From contig CAMGYJ010000010.1 of NCBI GenBank assembly GCA_946122785.1, forward strand, positions 27,383,608 to 27,447,607: 64,000 nucleotides of DNA, in the 5' to 3' direction. Below, one piece after another: positions 23,869-35,702 of this stretch. A program made the position numbers and the translations under genes. Under the pieces are notes generated by a model that was given only the letters and a program-made list of their open reading frames with translations, was not told where the DNA came from and ran no database searches. The stretch comes from Linum tenue. Its lineage: Eukaryota > Streptophyta > Magnoliopsida > Malpighiales > Linaceae. Each line of letters opens with the position of its first letter. Position 1 is the stretch's first letter.

Positions 23869-24005
23869 ACATGCACAAACCTAAGGGTGCTAAGCACAAT
23901 TATGCACAACCCTTAGGTTGCTAAGCACCAAAATGCAAAAACCTAACGATGCTAAGCACAAAATATGCACAACCCTTAGGTTGCTAAGCACAAGCATGCA
24001 CAATC
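23869..24005. repeat. Tandem ~35-bp repeats in E3 LTR
   Basis: Four units alternate between ATGCACAAACCTAAGG and ATGCACAACCCTTAGG, each followed by TGCTAAGCAC. Parallel copies lie at about 39148-39290 in the 5' LTR and about 40530-40605 in the solo LTR. Confidence 0.85.
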
Positions 24006-24377
24006 AACATGAATAATACCTCAATCATTGAATTAACCAATACCCATTGACAATCATTCAATTCATATAAAAGAAACTACATGGTAGAGTTAGGGTTTCA
24101 CAACACCCTAGTGAAAGGAGATCTACTCCATGCTAGAAATGGGAAAACACAAAGAGAAGAGGTGGAAACCATCTTGGAGGATGCTCCCAATCTTCTTGGC
24201 CCTTGTGTTGAACTTTCCTTGGAGGAAATCTTCCCAAAATCCACATTGAAGCAAAACCCTAGCCTTCTTCTCCTTTGGTTCGTGTTTCTCTCTCTAGAAA
24301 TCTTAAGAAGGCTTTTCACACAAAATGGGCTCTCCCCTCTCTCCTCCTTTCAACTCATCTTTTAAACCAGAGACCAG

Positions 24378-24610
24378 CTCAGTTCACGGCCTGAGTTCAC
24401 GGCCGTGAACCATGAAATGCGTACGTGAACTGCAGGCGTGCGCCAAAACGCACCGCTTCGTTCACTTCTGTTCACGGTCAACATCATCCTTTCACGGTCT
24501 TAGTGACCGTGAACTCACCTTGCGTCAGTAACCTCTGTTTTGGCTGTGGACGCCTCGAGGTTCACGGTCAAGGGCTCTTCTTCATGGTCGTGCAAGACCG
24601 TTAAGTTCCT
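24378..24610. repeat. E3 LTR palindrome array (GTTCACGG...CCGTGAAC type)
   Basis: Sites include GTTCACGGCCGTGAAC (about 24395), GTTCACGGTC half sites, and pairs separated by a short spacer such as CACGGTCTTAGTGACCGTG (about 24495). The E3 internal array at 28748-28907 uses the same words, as does the solo LTR at about 40967-41235. Confidence 0.82.
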
Positions 24611-24821
24611 GGGATAGTCGTGCACTGGCCCTTTTCCACCTCTTCTCCCGGTTTTCGGTCATTTTCGTCCAACTTTCGACTCCAAGGCTGGTTTCACCTG
24701 TTAAACCCTGAAACACACTAAAACACGAGAAACCTAGCGTAAAACCAACCTTTTAGGAGTGAATTTGCCACAAAAACCTAAGTAAAATGGGGGCAAAATA
24801 TGTATATTTAGGCACGAATCT

Positions 24822-24834
24822 CTCCCCCACACTT
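24822..24834 (-). other. E3 polypurine tract
   Basis: On the minus strand AAGTGTGGGGGAG directly precedes the 3' LTR. E2 has the nearly identical AAGTGTGGGGGAATT at 48502-48516. Confidence 0.8.
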
Positions 24835-26784
24835 AGACATTTGCTTGTCCCCAAGCAAACCATTTCACACAAGGTAATATTTTAACCTACACAAATACTA
24901 TGGGGACAACTCAAAGGGCACAAAGTGGGAATTCTCAATCTCTATTGGCAATAATACATGGACCGTTGCAAGCAATACCGACATCCACCACAAACGACAT
25001 TCGAAGCCACCAAAAATGGGCAAACGAAAAGTTCTCACCTTATTCATGGATCAATGCAAGTCTCAACAAGACCACTTATCAACCACAACCAACCATGCAT
25101 GGAATTCAAGTCCGAGGAAAAAATCGAAAGGCAACAAAGGTCCTCACCGGGGTATGATATGACATGCAAAGCAAGAATGAATCACTCACTCTCAAGACGA
25201 GTGGGGTCAGGACCTTTTTAGAGCAAAAGATGTGCACAATCATAAACTCTCGGCCCTATCGTTTCAATACCGCGGCGGTAACCTCTAGATGCTAGAGTAC
25301 ACAGAATGGTTATCACCACTAGCTCGTCCGGAGGTCTTAGAAACGGGTTCAGATGACTGGCAATTGTCTTGGACATGGGGAAAAAGGCTTTTTGGGTGAT
25401 GGCAATCATGACGTGAGGTTCTACATCTTCAAACTAAACTAGAAGGTTCTATGGTTTCGAATAAAACACCTCTCTTCAACCCAAGGCCATTAGCATCGGC
25501 CAAAACCCTTATCTCTCCTTTCCAAACTATCACCCATCGTGAACTACATTTAAGCACTCTTCCTCGGTCTACTCTTGCTAGCACATTAAGGTTTGGTAGT
25601 GAATGAGTTCTAAAACAATGTGGGGGTTTCAATGGCTTGGGTGCCAAGAAACCCCTCCTAGAGCATGTAATTTGGTTTTCGTGGCACTCTCTACTTTATT
25701 TACCCCATTTTATTACCGCTTTTTTGTTTCTCTTTTCTTTTCTTTCTTTTCTTTTTGAGGGGGGTAATAGAGAGTAAAAACACTTGTCACCTATACATTT
25801 AACGACCAATGCTCTTTTTTTGAGGAACTCACTCCAACACTACACTTCATTTTTCTCATTCCTAGCAAGGACTACACACAAACCTCCTATGTAGAACCTC
25901 TATGGAAACTCAAAGGTGAGAGATCTAGGACACAAGGACGACTCATGTTTACACACGAATAAAGGATTGGGGGTCGTTCTATTAACACCATTAAGCTCAC
26001 ACGCACGAAGCTCTTACATTGAGAATGACCCTGAAGTCATAAGGCTCAAAGGGGTTGACTAAAGGATGACACATTTCGGGACAGTCAACATTTGGGCATG
26101 GACTAATCATATGCCTCCCTCATACTTACTAGTGACAACTATGATGCTACACACCGTGGTAAGAGGGAACTATCACACCGGAAGAAAACGATCGGCTCAA
26201 ATCTCACAGGCTACCTAGTTACCCAACCATCCATTCCAATTCACAAACACGATGCATGGCAATTGTAAGCAACAAGTGATCAAGTCAAGACATCCATTCA
26301 TTTATGCACTCCTGAGAACTAAACTTTTTCCCTATCCTAATGAACTTCTAAGTCATCATCATAGGATATACTCGATCACATGCAACAATTCAAGATCAAT
26401 GCCAATAAACACGAGAATTTCCAACCATCCGGCCACTTTGCTCATGCAAACATTGCTCGGAGCCCTCAAATTTTTGAAATTTGGGCATACAAAAGGCTTC
26501 AAGCATCAATCACACTCACACAAGCGTACTAGTAAACTACCCCCCCCCCACTTAAACTCGAAATTGCCCTCAATGGCATAAGAAAGGGGTAGAATGATGT
26601 TACCGCTTGGGCTTGGTGAGTGAAAGTTGGAATCGAACCGGGGTAGGATAATTTGAGCTTCAAGGAGAGACAAAAAAATGAAGAAAAAAAAACAAAAAAC
26701 AAAAAACAAGTTCATGGTTACAAGTAGAGAAGTGGGGTGAAAGGACTCTGCTCTACCACATGTCTCACTCATCGACTACCTCTC
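24835..26784 (-). other. E3 3' non-coding region, shared with E2
   Basis: About 1.9 kb without credible coding lies between the ATHILA ORF-1 stop and the polypurine tract. Landmarks recur in the same order in E2 at 48517-50100: GCTTGTCCCCAAGCAAACC, CTCACCGGGGTA, GTGGGGTCAGGAC, GGAGCCCTCAAAT and a C-run followed by ACTTAAA (26540-26555). The last is a second polypurine-type tract on the minus strand. The region is long and untranslated in both elements, so it may serve RNA functions; that is inference. Confidence 0.68.
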
Positions 26785-28041
26785 TCAGGTGGAAGGACCC
26801 TCTCCAGCATCTGGTAGGATACCCTGACGTCGAGCCATAAGCTCGAGGATGTCGATCTGCCGGTCGAGGCGGGATGAGAATTCCATGAAGTTCGTCTCTA
26901 GGCAATCCAACCTCTGGACGTGGGGATCGCCTGGTGGTGGTGGTGGTGGCTGCTGTGCAGGGCGCTGGAGCGCTGGGCGCCGGTGGCGGCCGGGTGCACG
27001 AGCAGGTGGCTGCTCTGCTGCTGGCGGAACCTCTGGGTCAGGCTCCACTGGAGCTGGTGCTACTGCAGCTCGGATGACTCCAGAAGGTCTGAGTCCGTCA
27101 AGGTACTCCACTCCTCTCTCGCCCTGCAGTACCAGCTTATGGTTATACAATGTCTCCACTAGGAAGGACTCCGTCTTTCCGACTCTAGTGCATCGGGCCA
27201 GATTCACCTGGAAGTGTTCGGCGATCCTCGTGATGATGCCCCCCGTATGCATAGTGTCCACTCTATTCTTCCCCAGACACCGGGCAAAAGAGGTGGCGAT
27301 CAATGATCCCAGATGGATCGGCTCTACTGGACTCCTCATCGAGTAGAGGGCAATGAGCCCTCTGTTCGTCATCAAGTGGCCTGACTGGAGGCTAGGGACG
27401 ACGAATCTGGTGAGCAGAGTGTGGAGGATCCTTCACTGGGTCTTCAGCTTCACCGCATTGGTGCGGCTCCCCGCGAACTCGTCCTGCTCGTGCTCTTGGC
27501 GGCAGAGGGCTCAGAATGCGCCCTGATAGTTGAAGTCGACGGTATACTGCCGCTCCATCATCGTCATGTGGGCGGTGTTAAGCCCCATGGCCTGTGCAAA
27601 GGCATCATAGGTCAGTACTCGTGGCTGACCTCCCAACATAAACTCCACTCGTGGCCGGCTCTTCTTGCTGGCTGGGACTATGTGGGAGAAGGTGGAGTAG
27701 AACTCCACGCACAGCTCATGGTAGATCTCCTCGTCCATGGTCAAGAGCTGACGCCACTGGGGGTGGCTGAGCACTCCAGTCATCGCGGCTCGGCACCTGA
27801 ACAAGTTGAACATGTCCAGGTCCAGCCGCCAGTGAGGCACAATGGGGCTGCCACTCCGGTAGGTGAACATGTCGCCAAAGTTCGGGTGGTTCACCAGATA
27901 ACTGATGAACTCATGCTCTAAGTTAAGCATCCTCCACAAATACAAACACACACCATACGTGGAAACATTCGTCAAATAATGCTCATTGGGAGGAAAAGAA
28001 ATTCCCCCCACACTTGTTTTTCCACCATGGTTATCAAACAT
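26785..28041 (-). pseudogene. ATHILA ORF-1-like gene of E3, frameshifted
   Basis: The first part (28041-27511, 176 codons) contains FYSTFSHIVPASKK, VEFMLGGQPRVLTYDAF and AQAMGLNT. The second part (27375-26785, 196 codons) contains LYSMRSPVEPIHLGSL, MHTGGIITRIAEHFQVN and a proline-rich stretch with PPPPPPGD, ending in a short coiled-coil-like tail (LDRQIDILELMARRQG). The order matches the ATHILA ORF-1 family known from Athila elements, whose function is unknown to me. A stop and frame change in 27376-27510 split it. In a canonical Athila this ORF follows pol; here it follows gag-protease directly, consistent with loss of pol. Confidence 0.68.
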
Positions 28042-28747
28042 TTAAGCTCAAACCATCGTGACATGGTTGTGGATAATTCACGGTTCAAGCACACAAAAAG
28101 TTGAACCACAACCCAAACCACGGTTGCTACCATCCACCAAACAAGAATAAACTCCACTTGCATTCATAGCATAGCACTGGGTGGGGAAATTCTAAAAATA
28201 AACACAATTTGGTTCAAACACGCCCACCAAGGCTCACTAAGCTCATGCAAAAATCAATCCATCATTCAATCGACCTAATTCACCTAATTCCTTGCCCTAA
28301 ATCTAGATTCAATCATGCAAAGCACAAAAATTTAATCTCACTTCACTACCTAATCTGATTCTCCACAAATCACAAAGGTAAAGTCGAAAAACAAACTTGG
28401 AGACGCAAGCAGGACGTAGGAGGAAGTGAGGTGCGGGCGAGGATGGTGAAAAACGGTCGGAAAACTGACCGGATAGGGGTCGCCGGAGCTTCGTCGAAAT
28501 CTCGTTAAAGACTCGCCGCCGGTGACTTGCTCGGAAAAAGTGTGCTCCAAATCTCCCCAAAATCTCAGCACATACCGGTTTTGTGGAGTGGAGACTGGTT
28601 ATGATGTTGGTTTTGGGTTTTGCTCGCTGTAAATGGGGGAAAATAAAAAAAACGATCAAGTTTCGCGTTTTCCTGCGAAGATATGAAATTTTCTAGCGAG
28701 ATTTGGTCGTGAAGTGAAGAGTCGCCGTTCACGCCCCTTTTATAGGT

Positions 28748-28907
28748 ACGACTCTGAGTTCACGGACGCGTTGCCCAGTTCACGGTCTTAGAGACCGTGA
28801 ACTGCGGTTGGTCGACAAGTGGTGATCATGCATAAGTACCCAGTTCACAGACGAGTTTGCATGTTCACGGTCTTATAAGACCGTGAACTCAACAATCCGT
28901 CCGTGAA
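28748..28907. repeat. E3 internal palindrome array (GTTCACGG type)
   Basis: The segment includes GTTCACGGTC-TTAGA-GACCGTGAAC at about 28779-28803 and GTTCACGGTC-TTATAA-GACCGTGAAC at about 28863-28888, plus half sites such as AGTTCACGGACG and CCGTCCGTGAAC. It sits between the gag-protease end and the ATHILA ORF-1 gene, at the position of the E1 and E2 internal arrays. The 28309-28660 stretch next to it resembles a leader sequence and contains no recognisable protein. Confidence 0.82.
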
Positions 28908-29091
28908 CATCAGTGAAAACAGGGCACTTCTGATCAAATTTTGACTCAACCTATTCCTCCGTGCCTCCTAATCGATCACAACACAACCATAAACCGCAAA
29001 ACCACAACAGTCGGCACGGGGACACCACTTCACCACTCTAACTCTTCACAAGACACTAAAACGAAAACTAAGAAAAAGAAAACAAACCTCC

Positions 29092-29109
29092 GTTGGGTTG
29101 CCTCCCAAC
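29092..29109 (-). other. Predicted RNA stem-loop after gag-protease (E3)
   Basis: On the minus strand GTTGGG-AGGCAA-CCCAAC. Compared with E1 and E2 one stem pair has changed from G-C to T-A with pairing kept and the loop unchanged. It lies about 43 bases after the gag-protease frame end at 29152. Confidence 0.72.
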
Positions 29110-29151
29110 AACCGCTAATTTATCGTCATTAGCTTGACGGTTGGGAATCGA

Positions 29152-31792
29152 TCACGACTTCAAATGTGATGCCACCGAGAGCAGATCCACCACACTCTTG
29201 AGGTGAGGCTTGTAGCCTCCCATCTTAGGCTCCTTAAGTTGGCCCTCTTGGTTGGCCAACATTGCTTCGGCCTCCCCCATCTTCCGGGCCAAAGCTCCCT
29301 TCATCCTTTTACTGCAAGCATTCATCCTCGATCCTTTGGGCATAGGACCCTTCTTAACTTCCTGCTCAACATCACCAAAAGCAACACAAGTAATGGTGGG
29401 GTTTGCCTTGAGAGGCTCTCCTCCTCTCTCATTCACACCATTTGAAACTACTCCCTTCATTTCATCACTCCTTACCTTAGGGTCAATTTCGTGCTTGATT
29501 CTCTCCTTACCATCCCTCAAAATCAAGGTCCCCTCATTAACGTATATCAATGCCTTGGCGGTGGCAAGAAAGGGACAACCGAGGATGAGTGGCATATCCG
29601 AGTCCTCACTTATATCGAGAATCACTAAATCGGTCGGATAGCAAAACTTGCCCACTCTCACCATCATGTCCTTCACAATACCTCTCGAGCTAATGACCGA
29701 ACGGTCGGCTAAGGTGATGTGCTAAGCTTAGAGGTCTTAAGTTCACCTACTTCTAACGTTTTGGAAAGCTTGTAGTGCATCACATTAACACTAGCTCCTA
29801 GGTCCGCCAAGGCATTGTCTATATGATGGTTACCAATATCAAGAGGGATAGTAAAGCTACCTGGGTTGGACCGCTTTTTGGGCAAGTGGTCGAGGAGGTA
29901 AGCCAAACACTCCTCCCCAAGAGTCACGTTGGCGAGGCCTTCAAGCTTTGGCTTCTTGGTGAGGAATCCTTTGAGGTACTTGGCATATCTTGGCATTTGA
30001 GCCATGGCTTCAAGGAAAGGGATGTTGAGGTGGAGGTTGCAGAGCATTTCCATGAAACCTCCACACTCGTTCTCCAACCTCTCCTTGTAAATTCTTGTGG
30101 GATAATGAAGAGGTGGTGTGTATCCATCCTCCGACAATGCCTTCCTTGCCGCCTTCCTCTCATTCCTCGAGGGCTTCCTTTCTCCCTTCTTTGGGTTGGT
30201 CTCTTCCTTGTTGGTCTCTTCCTTCTCCATCACTTCATGAGTGGCGACTCCCGGAACCACCTTTACACTCCTCACTTGAAGTGCATTTACCCCGGCATGG
30301 TCCTTGAGGTTCGCCACGATTTGGGAATGTAAAGCTCCCTTGGGTCTCTCGGTGTGGATGCAAGGCAAGGTTGCCGATTTGCACCTCAAAGCTTTGGAGG
30401 CTCGCTTGATGGCTTCAGAGACCTGCCTCAACCGAGGTAAACATGGTCGTCGCCACATCCATAAATTGCTCTATCTTCTCGAACTTTTGGCCACTAGTAC
30501 TCACAAAGGTGTTCACTAGGTCTTCAAGCTTAGATAGCTTGTCGGATTGTTGTTGAAACCCTAGGCCACCTTGTGCTTGGTACGGTTGATGGAAGCTTGA
30601 GCCTTGAACTTGAGGCCTTTGTTGGATGAAGGTCGGCCGAGGTTGGAAATTTCCCGTGGGGCCTCGGATTTTTCGGCGATGCCCAAGCGAATTTGGGGTG
30701 GTTCCTCCATCCGGGGTTATAAGTATTGCTATACGGGTTGTTGACCCTAGCATTTGCCACGAAGTTTACTAGCTCCTCCGGAGTGGTTGCCTCCTTCATT
30801 GCTTGACACTCCGCCATCTCATGAGTGGTGCTCGAGCACTAGTTACACGACATCACCGGCCTTTTTCCTTGCCTCTTATCTTCAAGCATAACCTCAAGCA
30901 ACTTATCCAACTTCGCCTCAAGCGGAGCACTCGCTCGAACGCTTCTCACTCCCCTATCATTGTTTCTTCTTCCACTTCTAGTCAACCCCCAATCGTATCC
31001 CCTAAGGGCCATGTCTTCAAGTCTCTCGGTTATTTGGGGTGGAGCCATATTCATCAATTTCCCTTGACACAAGGAGTTAATGCGAATTTTATCTTCTTGC
31101 ATTAGGCCTCCGTAGAAGGTTTCGATCTGAAACTGTTCTTGAAACCCGTGGTGAGGGCAATGAAGAAAGTAATCAGAGTACCTCTCCAAGCATCCCTCAA
31201 GGTCTCGTCCTCTTCTTGCTCGAAATGGGTAATCTTCTTTCTCCACTCCGCCATCTTCGAAGGCGGGCAATAACGAGCCATAAACTTGTTGAGGAGGTCG
31301 TCCCATGAGGTGATTTCCCTCAGAGTGAGTATGGGAAAATCCTTAGATGCAAAGCTTCGGCTGGCACACCATTGATTTTCAAGCTCCCAGCGAGCTCCAA
31401 GAATCTCTGCATGTGCTCTCTTGGTGAATCTCTCTCAAGGTCGTGGAATAGAGCATTACTTTGTATCATAGTCACTAGAGCCGGCTTGATCTCGAAATTG
31501 TTTGCCGCCACTAGAGGATGTAGGATTGGCGATTGAATGTCTACCGGCATTGGGGCCATTAGTACCCCCATTATCCTCGGGGCATCCTCGTCCTCTGCCG
31601 CATCGTTCAATTGGTAGTCTTGACCACATCTTGCCTTTGGTTCCCCGCCATTACTACTACAACGAAGGGTTCAACTTCCGCTTCTTCAACTTCTTCTCCA
31701 CTAACACCGGGACCCAAACGTTGTCCCCCTCTTTCACATCTTCCCCTTGCCTTTGCTAGCTCTCTCTCACGTGCTAGGAGCCGGAGAGTTCG
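29152..31792 (-). pseudogene. E3 gag-protease, main part, frameshifted
   Basis: Blocks read in several frames down the minus strand. Gag: about 31787-30839, with NNFEIKPALVTMIQSNALFHDLER-type start, HCPHHGFQEQFQIETFYGGL, and a zinc knuckle interrupted by a TAG at 30839-30841 (E2 has TGG). The segment resembling E2 residues 370-470 is at 30817-30415. Protease: DLGASVNVMHYKLS near 29790, then LILGCPFLATAKALIYV near 29585. The end (29200-29152) reads KPHLKSVVDLL, which may correspond to the integrase-like tail of E1/E2. The first codons are displaced to 38371-38421 by E4. Beyond frameshifts at about 31610, 31310, 30820, 30450 and 29690 it cannot be translated. Confidence 0.82.
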
Positions 31793-32544
31793 TGATATAA
31801 GCCGAGGCTCCAACTCCTGGACTTAAAGAAGCAGAATCGCAGCAAAGAACGATTAGAAGCACAACGATCACAAAACGGATAATAATCCAAACCAAATCCA
31901 CGAGTCGGGAAGAGGGCCAGGTATTCGAATGACTTTTCGGCTAGGGTGATGTGCTAGCAGAAAATGTCGGTCTCCACTTGCTGAATCGATTCCACGATCA
32001 AGAAAGAAGAAGAAGAGAAGTTGGTGTTTGAACAACCAATTCTAGGGTTTGTATTTATGAATAAAATTGTTGATTACCCTCTAAAAGACTTAGTTCAGCC
32101 CCTTATATAGGCTACAAAGTTTTTGGGCAAAAAATAACAAGGAAACTCGGGGTTTGGAGTAAAGGTCACATAATCCGCAAAGGAAACTGAAAATTGGCCG
32201 TTTGCTGTCAAAGGCAAAAATACCCTATCGTGGGCAAAAATACGCGACAGGGTATTTTGCTGTCACGACAGGGGGGTCTTCTGGTCAGGGCAAAAATACC
32301 CTATCAAAATACCCAACTGGGTATTTGGCCTTCATGACCGGGTATTTGGCCTGAAACAGCCCCAACACCAATGATCATCACATCTCGTCCCACGAACAAG
32401 TCGGACTCCATTTCGGTGAAGTTCTGGGCCAAATAAGCTTGAAGTTGACCCCTGAATGCCTTGGCTTGACTTCTAGTGATTGGTCCATGCCCCTTTCGCA
32501 CCAGAGTTGGACTTGAAGCCGCCTTGGTGTTGATGCTCTCATCA
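31793..32544 (-). repeat. E4 3' LTR
   Basis: Starts TGATATAAGC and ends CTCATCA on the + strand; read in element orientation it starts TGATGAGAGC. It matches 37608-38365 with scattered substitutions and a few short indels, for example in the CAAAAATACCC repeats near 32210-32310. The pol frame ends inside it at 32304. Confidence 0.9.
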
Positions 32545-35500
32545 CCCCCCTCCACTTGAAAAGGATTTGCCCTCAAATCTGAGTCGTCTTCAAGAAAAGG
32601 AGCTAAGTCAGCAACATTGAACGTAGCACTCACACCATACTCGCTCGGCAGGTCAATCTTGTAGGCATTGTCATTGATGCGTGCAAGGACTTGAAAGGGA
32701 CCATCACCATGAGGCAACAACTTGGAACCTCGTTGTTCGGGAAAACGTTCCTTCCACATGTGCACCCAGACCCAATTGCCTGGCTCAAATCGTTGGGGAC
32801 ACCGATGCTTGTTCACGTTCTTCAGGATCTGCTTTGTCCGCCTCTCTATGTTCAGCCGCGCCTTCTCATGCAGACCTCGAACAAACTCTGCTTTCTTTGC
32901 ACCATCTAAATTCACACGCTCATTGACAGTAATGGAGACAAATCCAATGGGGTTAAAGGATTAAAACCATACACAAACTCAAATGGTGAAAACTTAGTGG
33001 TAGAATGAACAACCCTATTATATGAAAACTCTACATGAGGTAAGCATTCTTCCCAAGACACTACATTACTCTTAATGACAACCCTAAGCATTTGGGACAA
33101 AGTTCTATTAACTACTTCAGTTTGACCATCCGTTTGAGGGTGGCAAGTAGTAGAAAATAACAACTTAGTACCCAGCTTACTCCATAACGTTTTCCAGAAG
33201 TAACTCAAGAACTTGACATCACGATAAGAGACTATGAGGCATACCATGCAACCTAACAATTTCCCGAAAGAACAGTTCATCTACATTGGATGCATCATCA
33301 GTTTTGTGACATTGGATAAAGTGTGTCATCTTTGAAAACCGGTCAGCCACAACAAACACTGAATCTCTACCATTCCTAGTCTTAGGCAATCCAAGAACGA
33401 AATCCATAGAAATATCAATCCAAGGAGCATTAGTAATAGGGAGAGGAGTATATAACCCGTTTGGTTGAACTCTTGACTTGGGGCACTTAAGAAACCGCGC
33501 ACACACCTTCTCCACGTCACTTCTCATGTGAGGCCAGTAGAAGTGTTCCTGGAGACAATCCAAAGTCTTGGATACCCCAAAATGAGCCATGAGGCCTCCA
33601 CCATGAGCCTCTCTAACCAGTAGCTCACGAATTGACGCATGAGGCACACATAGTCGGTTAGCACGAAACAAATAACCATCCGCTCGGTAATATTTTCCTT
33701 CACCATGCTTCTCACAAGCCGTATAGATCTCACCAAAATCAGGATCATTGACATACAACTCTTTGATATGCTTAAACCCAATGCATCGAGCATCAAGAGA
33801 AGAAATCAAAGCATACCTGCGAGAAAGGGCATCGGCAACCACATTCTCCTTACCTTTCTTATAAAAGATCACATAAGGGAAGGATTCGATGAACTTTACC
33901 CTCCGCGCATGTCGTCTCTTCGGCTTATGTTGTGCCTTCAAGTACATCAAGGATTCATGATCGATGTGGATCACGAACTCCTTAGGCCAGAGATAGTGCT
34001 GCCACGTTTCTAGAGCTCGAACAAGAGCATAGAGCTCTTTGTCATATGTGGGATAGTTCAAGGCAGCCCCACTCAACTTTTCGCTAAAGAAAGTGATTGG
34101 TCTCTTCTCTTGCATCAAAACAGCGCCAATGCCTACACCAGAGGCATCACACTCGATCTCGAATGTTTTACAAAAGTCAGGCAACATCAGCAAAGGAGCA
34201 TGGGTTAGTTTATATTTCAAAAGCTCAAACTCTTTCTGTTGAGCTTCACCCCATTGAAAGGTAACGTTCTTTTTAATTGTTGCGGTTAAAGGAGCAGCAA
34301 TGGTGCTGAAATCCTTTACAAACCGTCGACAAAACCCTGCAAGACCATGAAAACTTCAAACCTCATTCACATTAGTTGGGGTGGGCCACGCTTTTATTGC
34401 CTCAATTTTTTCCTCATCCACCTCAAACCACAAACCCCAGAAACACAAGTCTATCAGTACAAAACATGCATTTCTTGAGATTACCATACAATTGTTCCTT
34501 TCGAAGAGTTTCTAAAAAAACCCTAAGGTGATTCACGTGGTCATCTAAGTTCTTAGAGTAAATAAGAATATCATCAAAATAGACCACCAAGAATTTTCCA
34601 ATAAAAGCTCGCAAACATGGTTCATTAGTCTCATAAACGTGCTAGGCACATTAGTTAAACCGAAAGGCATAACTAACCACTCATATAAACCATGCTTTGT
34701 TTTACAGGCAGTTTTCCATTCATCACCTTCTTTCATACGAATTTGATGGTATCCAGATTTAAGATCTATCTTAGAAAACACACTAGAACCATGCAATTTA
34801 TCCAGTATATCATCCAATCTAGGAATAGGATGTCGATACTTTACCGTGATGTTGTTGATGGCTCGGCAATCAACACACATACGTCAAGTCTTATACTTCT
34901 TAGGTACGAGTATGACGGGTACAGCACAACGACTCATGATCTCTCGAACATGGCCCTTCTCCATCAGCTCGTCCACCTGTCGTTCAAGCTCTTCGGTTTC
35001 CTCCGGATTGGTTCGATACGCCGGTTTGTTCAGAATTGAAGCATCAGGAACGAAATCGATATGGTGCTTGATTCCTCTGATGGGCGGCGGCCCCTTAGGA
35101 GCTTCCTCGGGAAAGACATCCTCTAATTCCTGCAAAACAAGCTGGACAACGCTAGGGAAAGCCTGCAGTTTGTTAGAGCTAAAAAGTGCCTCCTTGTAAA
35201 GGAGCATGATCATCGGCTCCTGGGTGTTTAAAGCTTGCTTAATCTCACCTCAACTCGCAAAGAAGTTCACTCTTCTCACCGGAGCTTCATTCGTCGTTAT
35301 TTTCTTTTCGACATTGAGATTTCTGCTTTCCTCTCGTGGCTTGCTCTCTAGGGTGGGGTCACTCAAATTTTCACTCTTCTCTTCTCTCAACTCGAGTTTT
35401 TGCTCCCTCTCTTGCTCACGGAGTTGTTGCAGCTTCACTTGGTCTTCATAGACCTCTTTGGGCGTCATCGGCACTAGAGTATGTGCTCGCCCCTTGCAGG

Positions 35501-35702
35501 ACAAGGTGTACTTGTTGGTCCTGCCATCGTGTTGGGCCGCTCAATCAAATTGCCAGAGACGTCCCAATAGGATATGGGCAGCTTGCATAGGTACCACATT
35601 ACAGAGCACCTCATCCTTGTACCTCCGAATTTCGAAGCACAACAGCACTTGACGTGTCACCTTAATTTCTCCATCCTCGTTCAGCCACTGCAAAGTGTAG
35701 GG
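32304..35702 (-). pseudogene. E4 pol (RT, RNase H, integrase), broken
   Basis: [22 protein letters not shown] (from about 34877), [19 protein letters not shown], and the catalytic Y-F-D-D box at 34581-34570. RNase [20 protein letters not shown] near 34150 and [18 protein letters not shown] near 34060. Integrase: a zinc region at about 33590-33480 in which one cysteine appears as F (CARFLKC), the core [18 protein letters not shown] near 33415, the [15 protein letters not shown] segment near 33140, and a GPF-type end with GDGPFQVLARINDNAY near 32700. The frame then crosses the 3' LTR boundary at 32544 and ends at 32304 with GPITRSQAKAF inside the LTR. Stops at 35703-35705, 34884-34886 and near 35545 and frameshifts near 34540, 34260 and 33230 disable it. 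Confidence 0.87.
32545..32558 (-). other. E4 polypurine tract
   Basis: CAAGTGGAGGGGGG on the minus strand, immediately before the 3' LTR start TGATGAG. Confidence 0.82.

Larger units (their letters stand above)
23399..24821 (-). repeat. E3 3' LTR
   Basis: It matches 38558-41770 after removal of the solo LTR there. Relative to that copy it lacks about 160 bases next to 23637, between two short CACTCG/CGCTCG motifs, and keeps about 30 bases lost from the other copy near 39130. It contains the ~35-bp repeats and the palindrome array listed separately. The final base of GAATCA has become T. Confidence 0.88.

Noticed and set aside
26849..27346. Open frame of 165 codons on the + strand, rich in W, G and R
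   Set aside because: It is the antisense shadow of the proline-rich part of the ATHILA ORF-1-like gene; its composition comes from the GC-rich codons of that gene.
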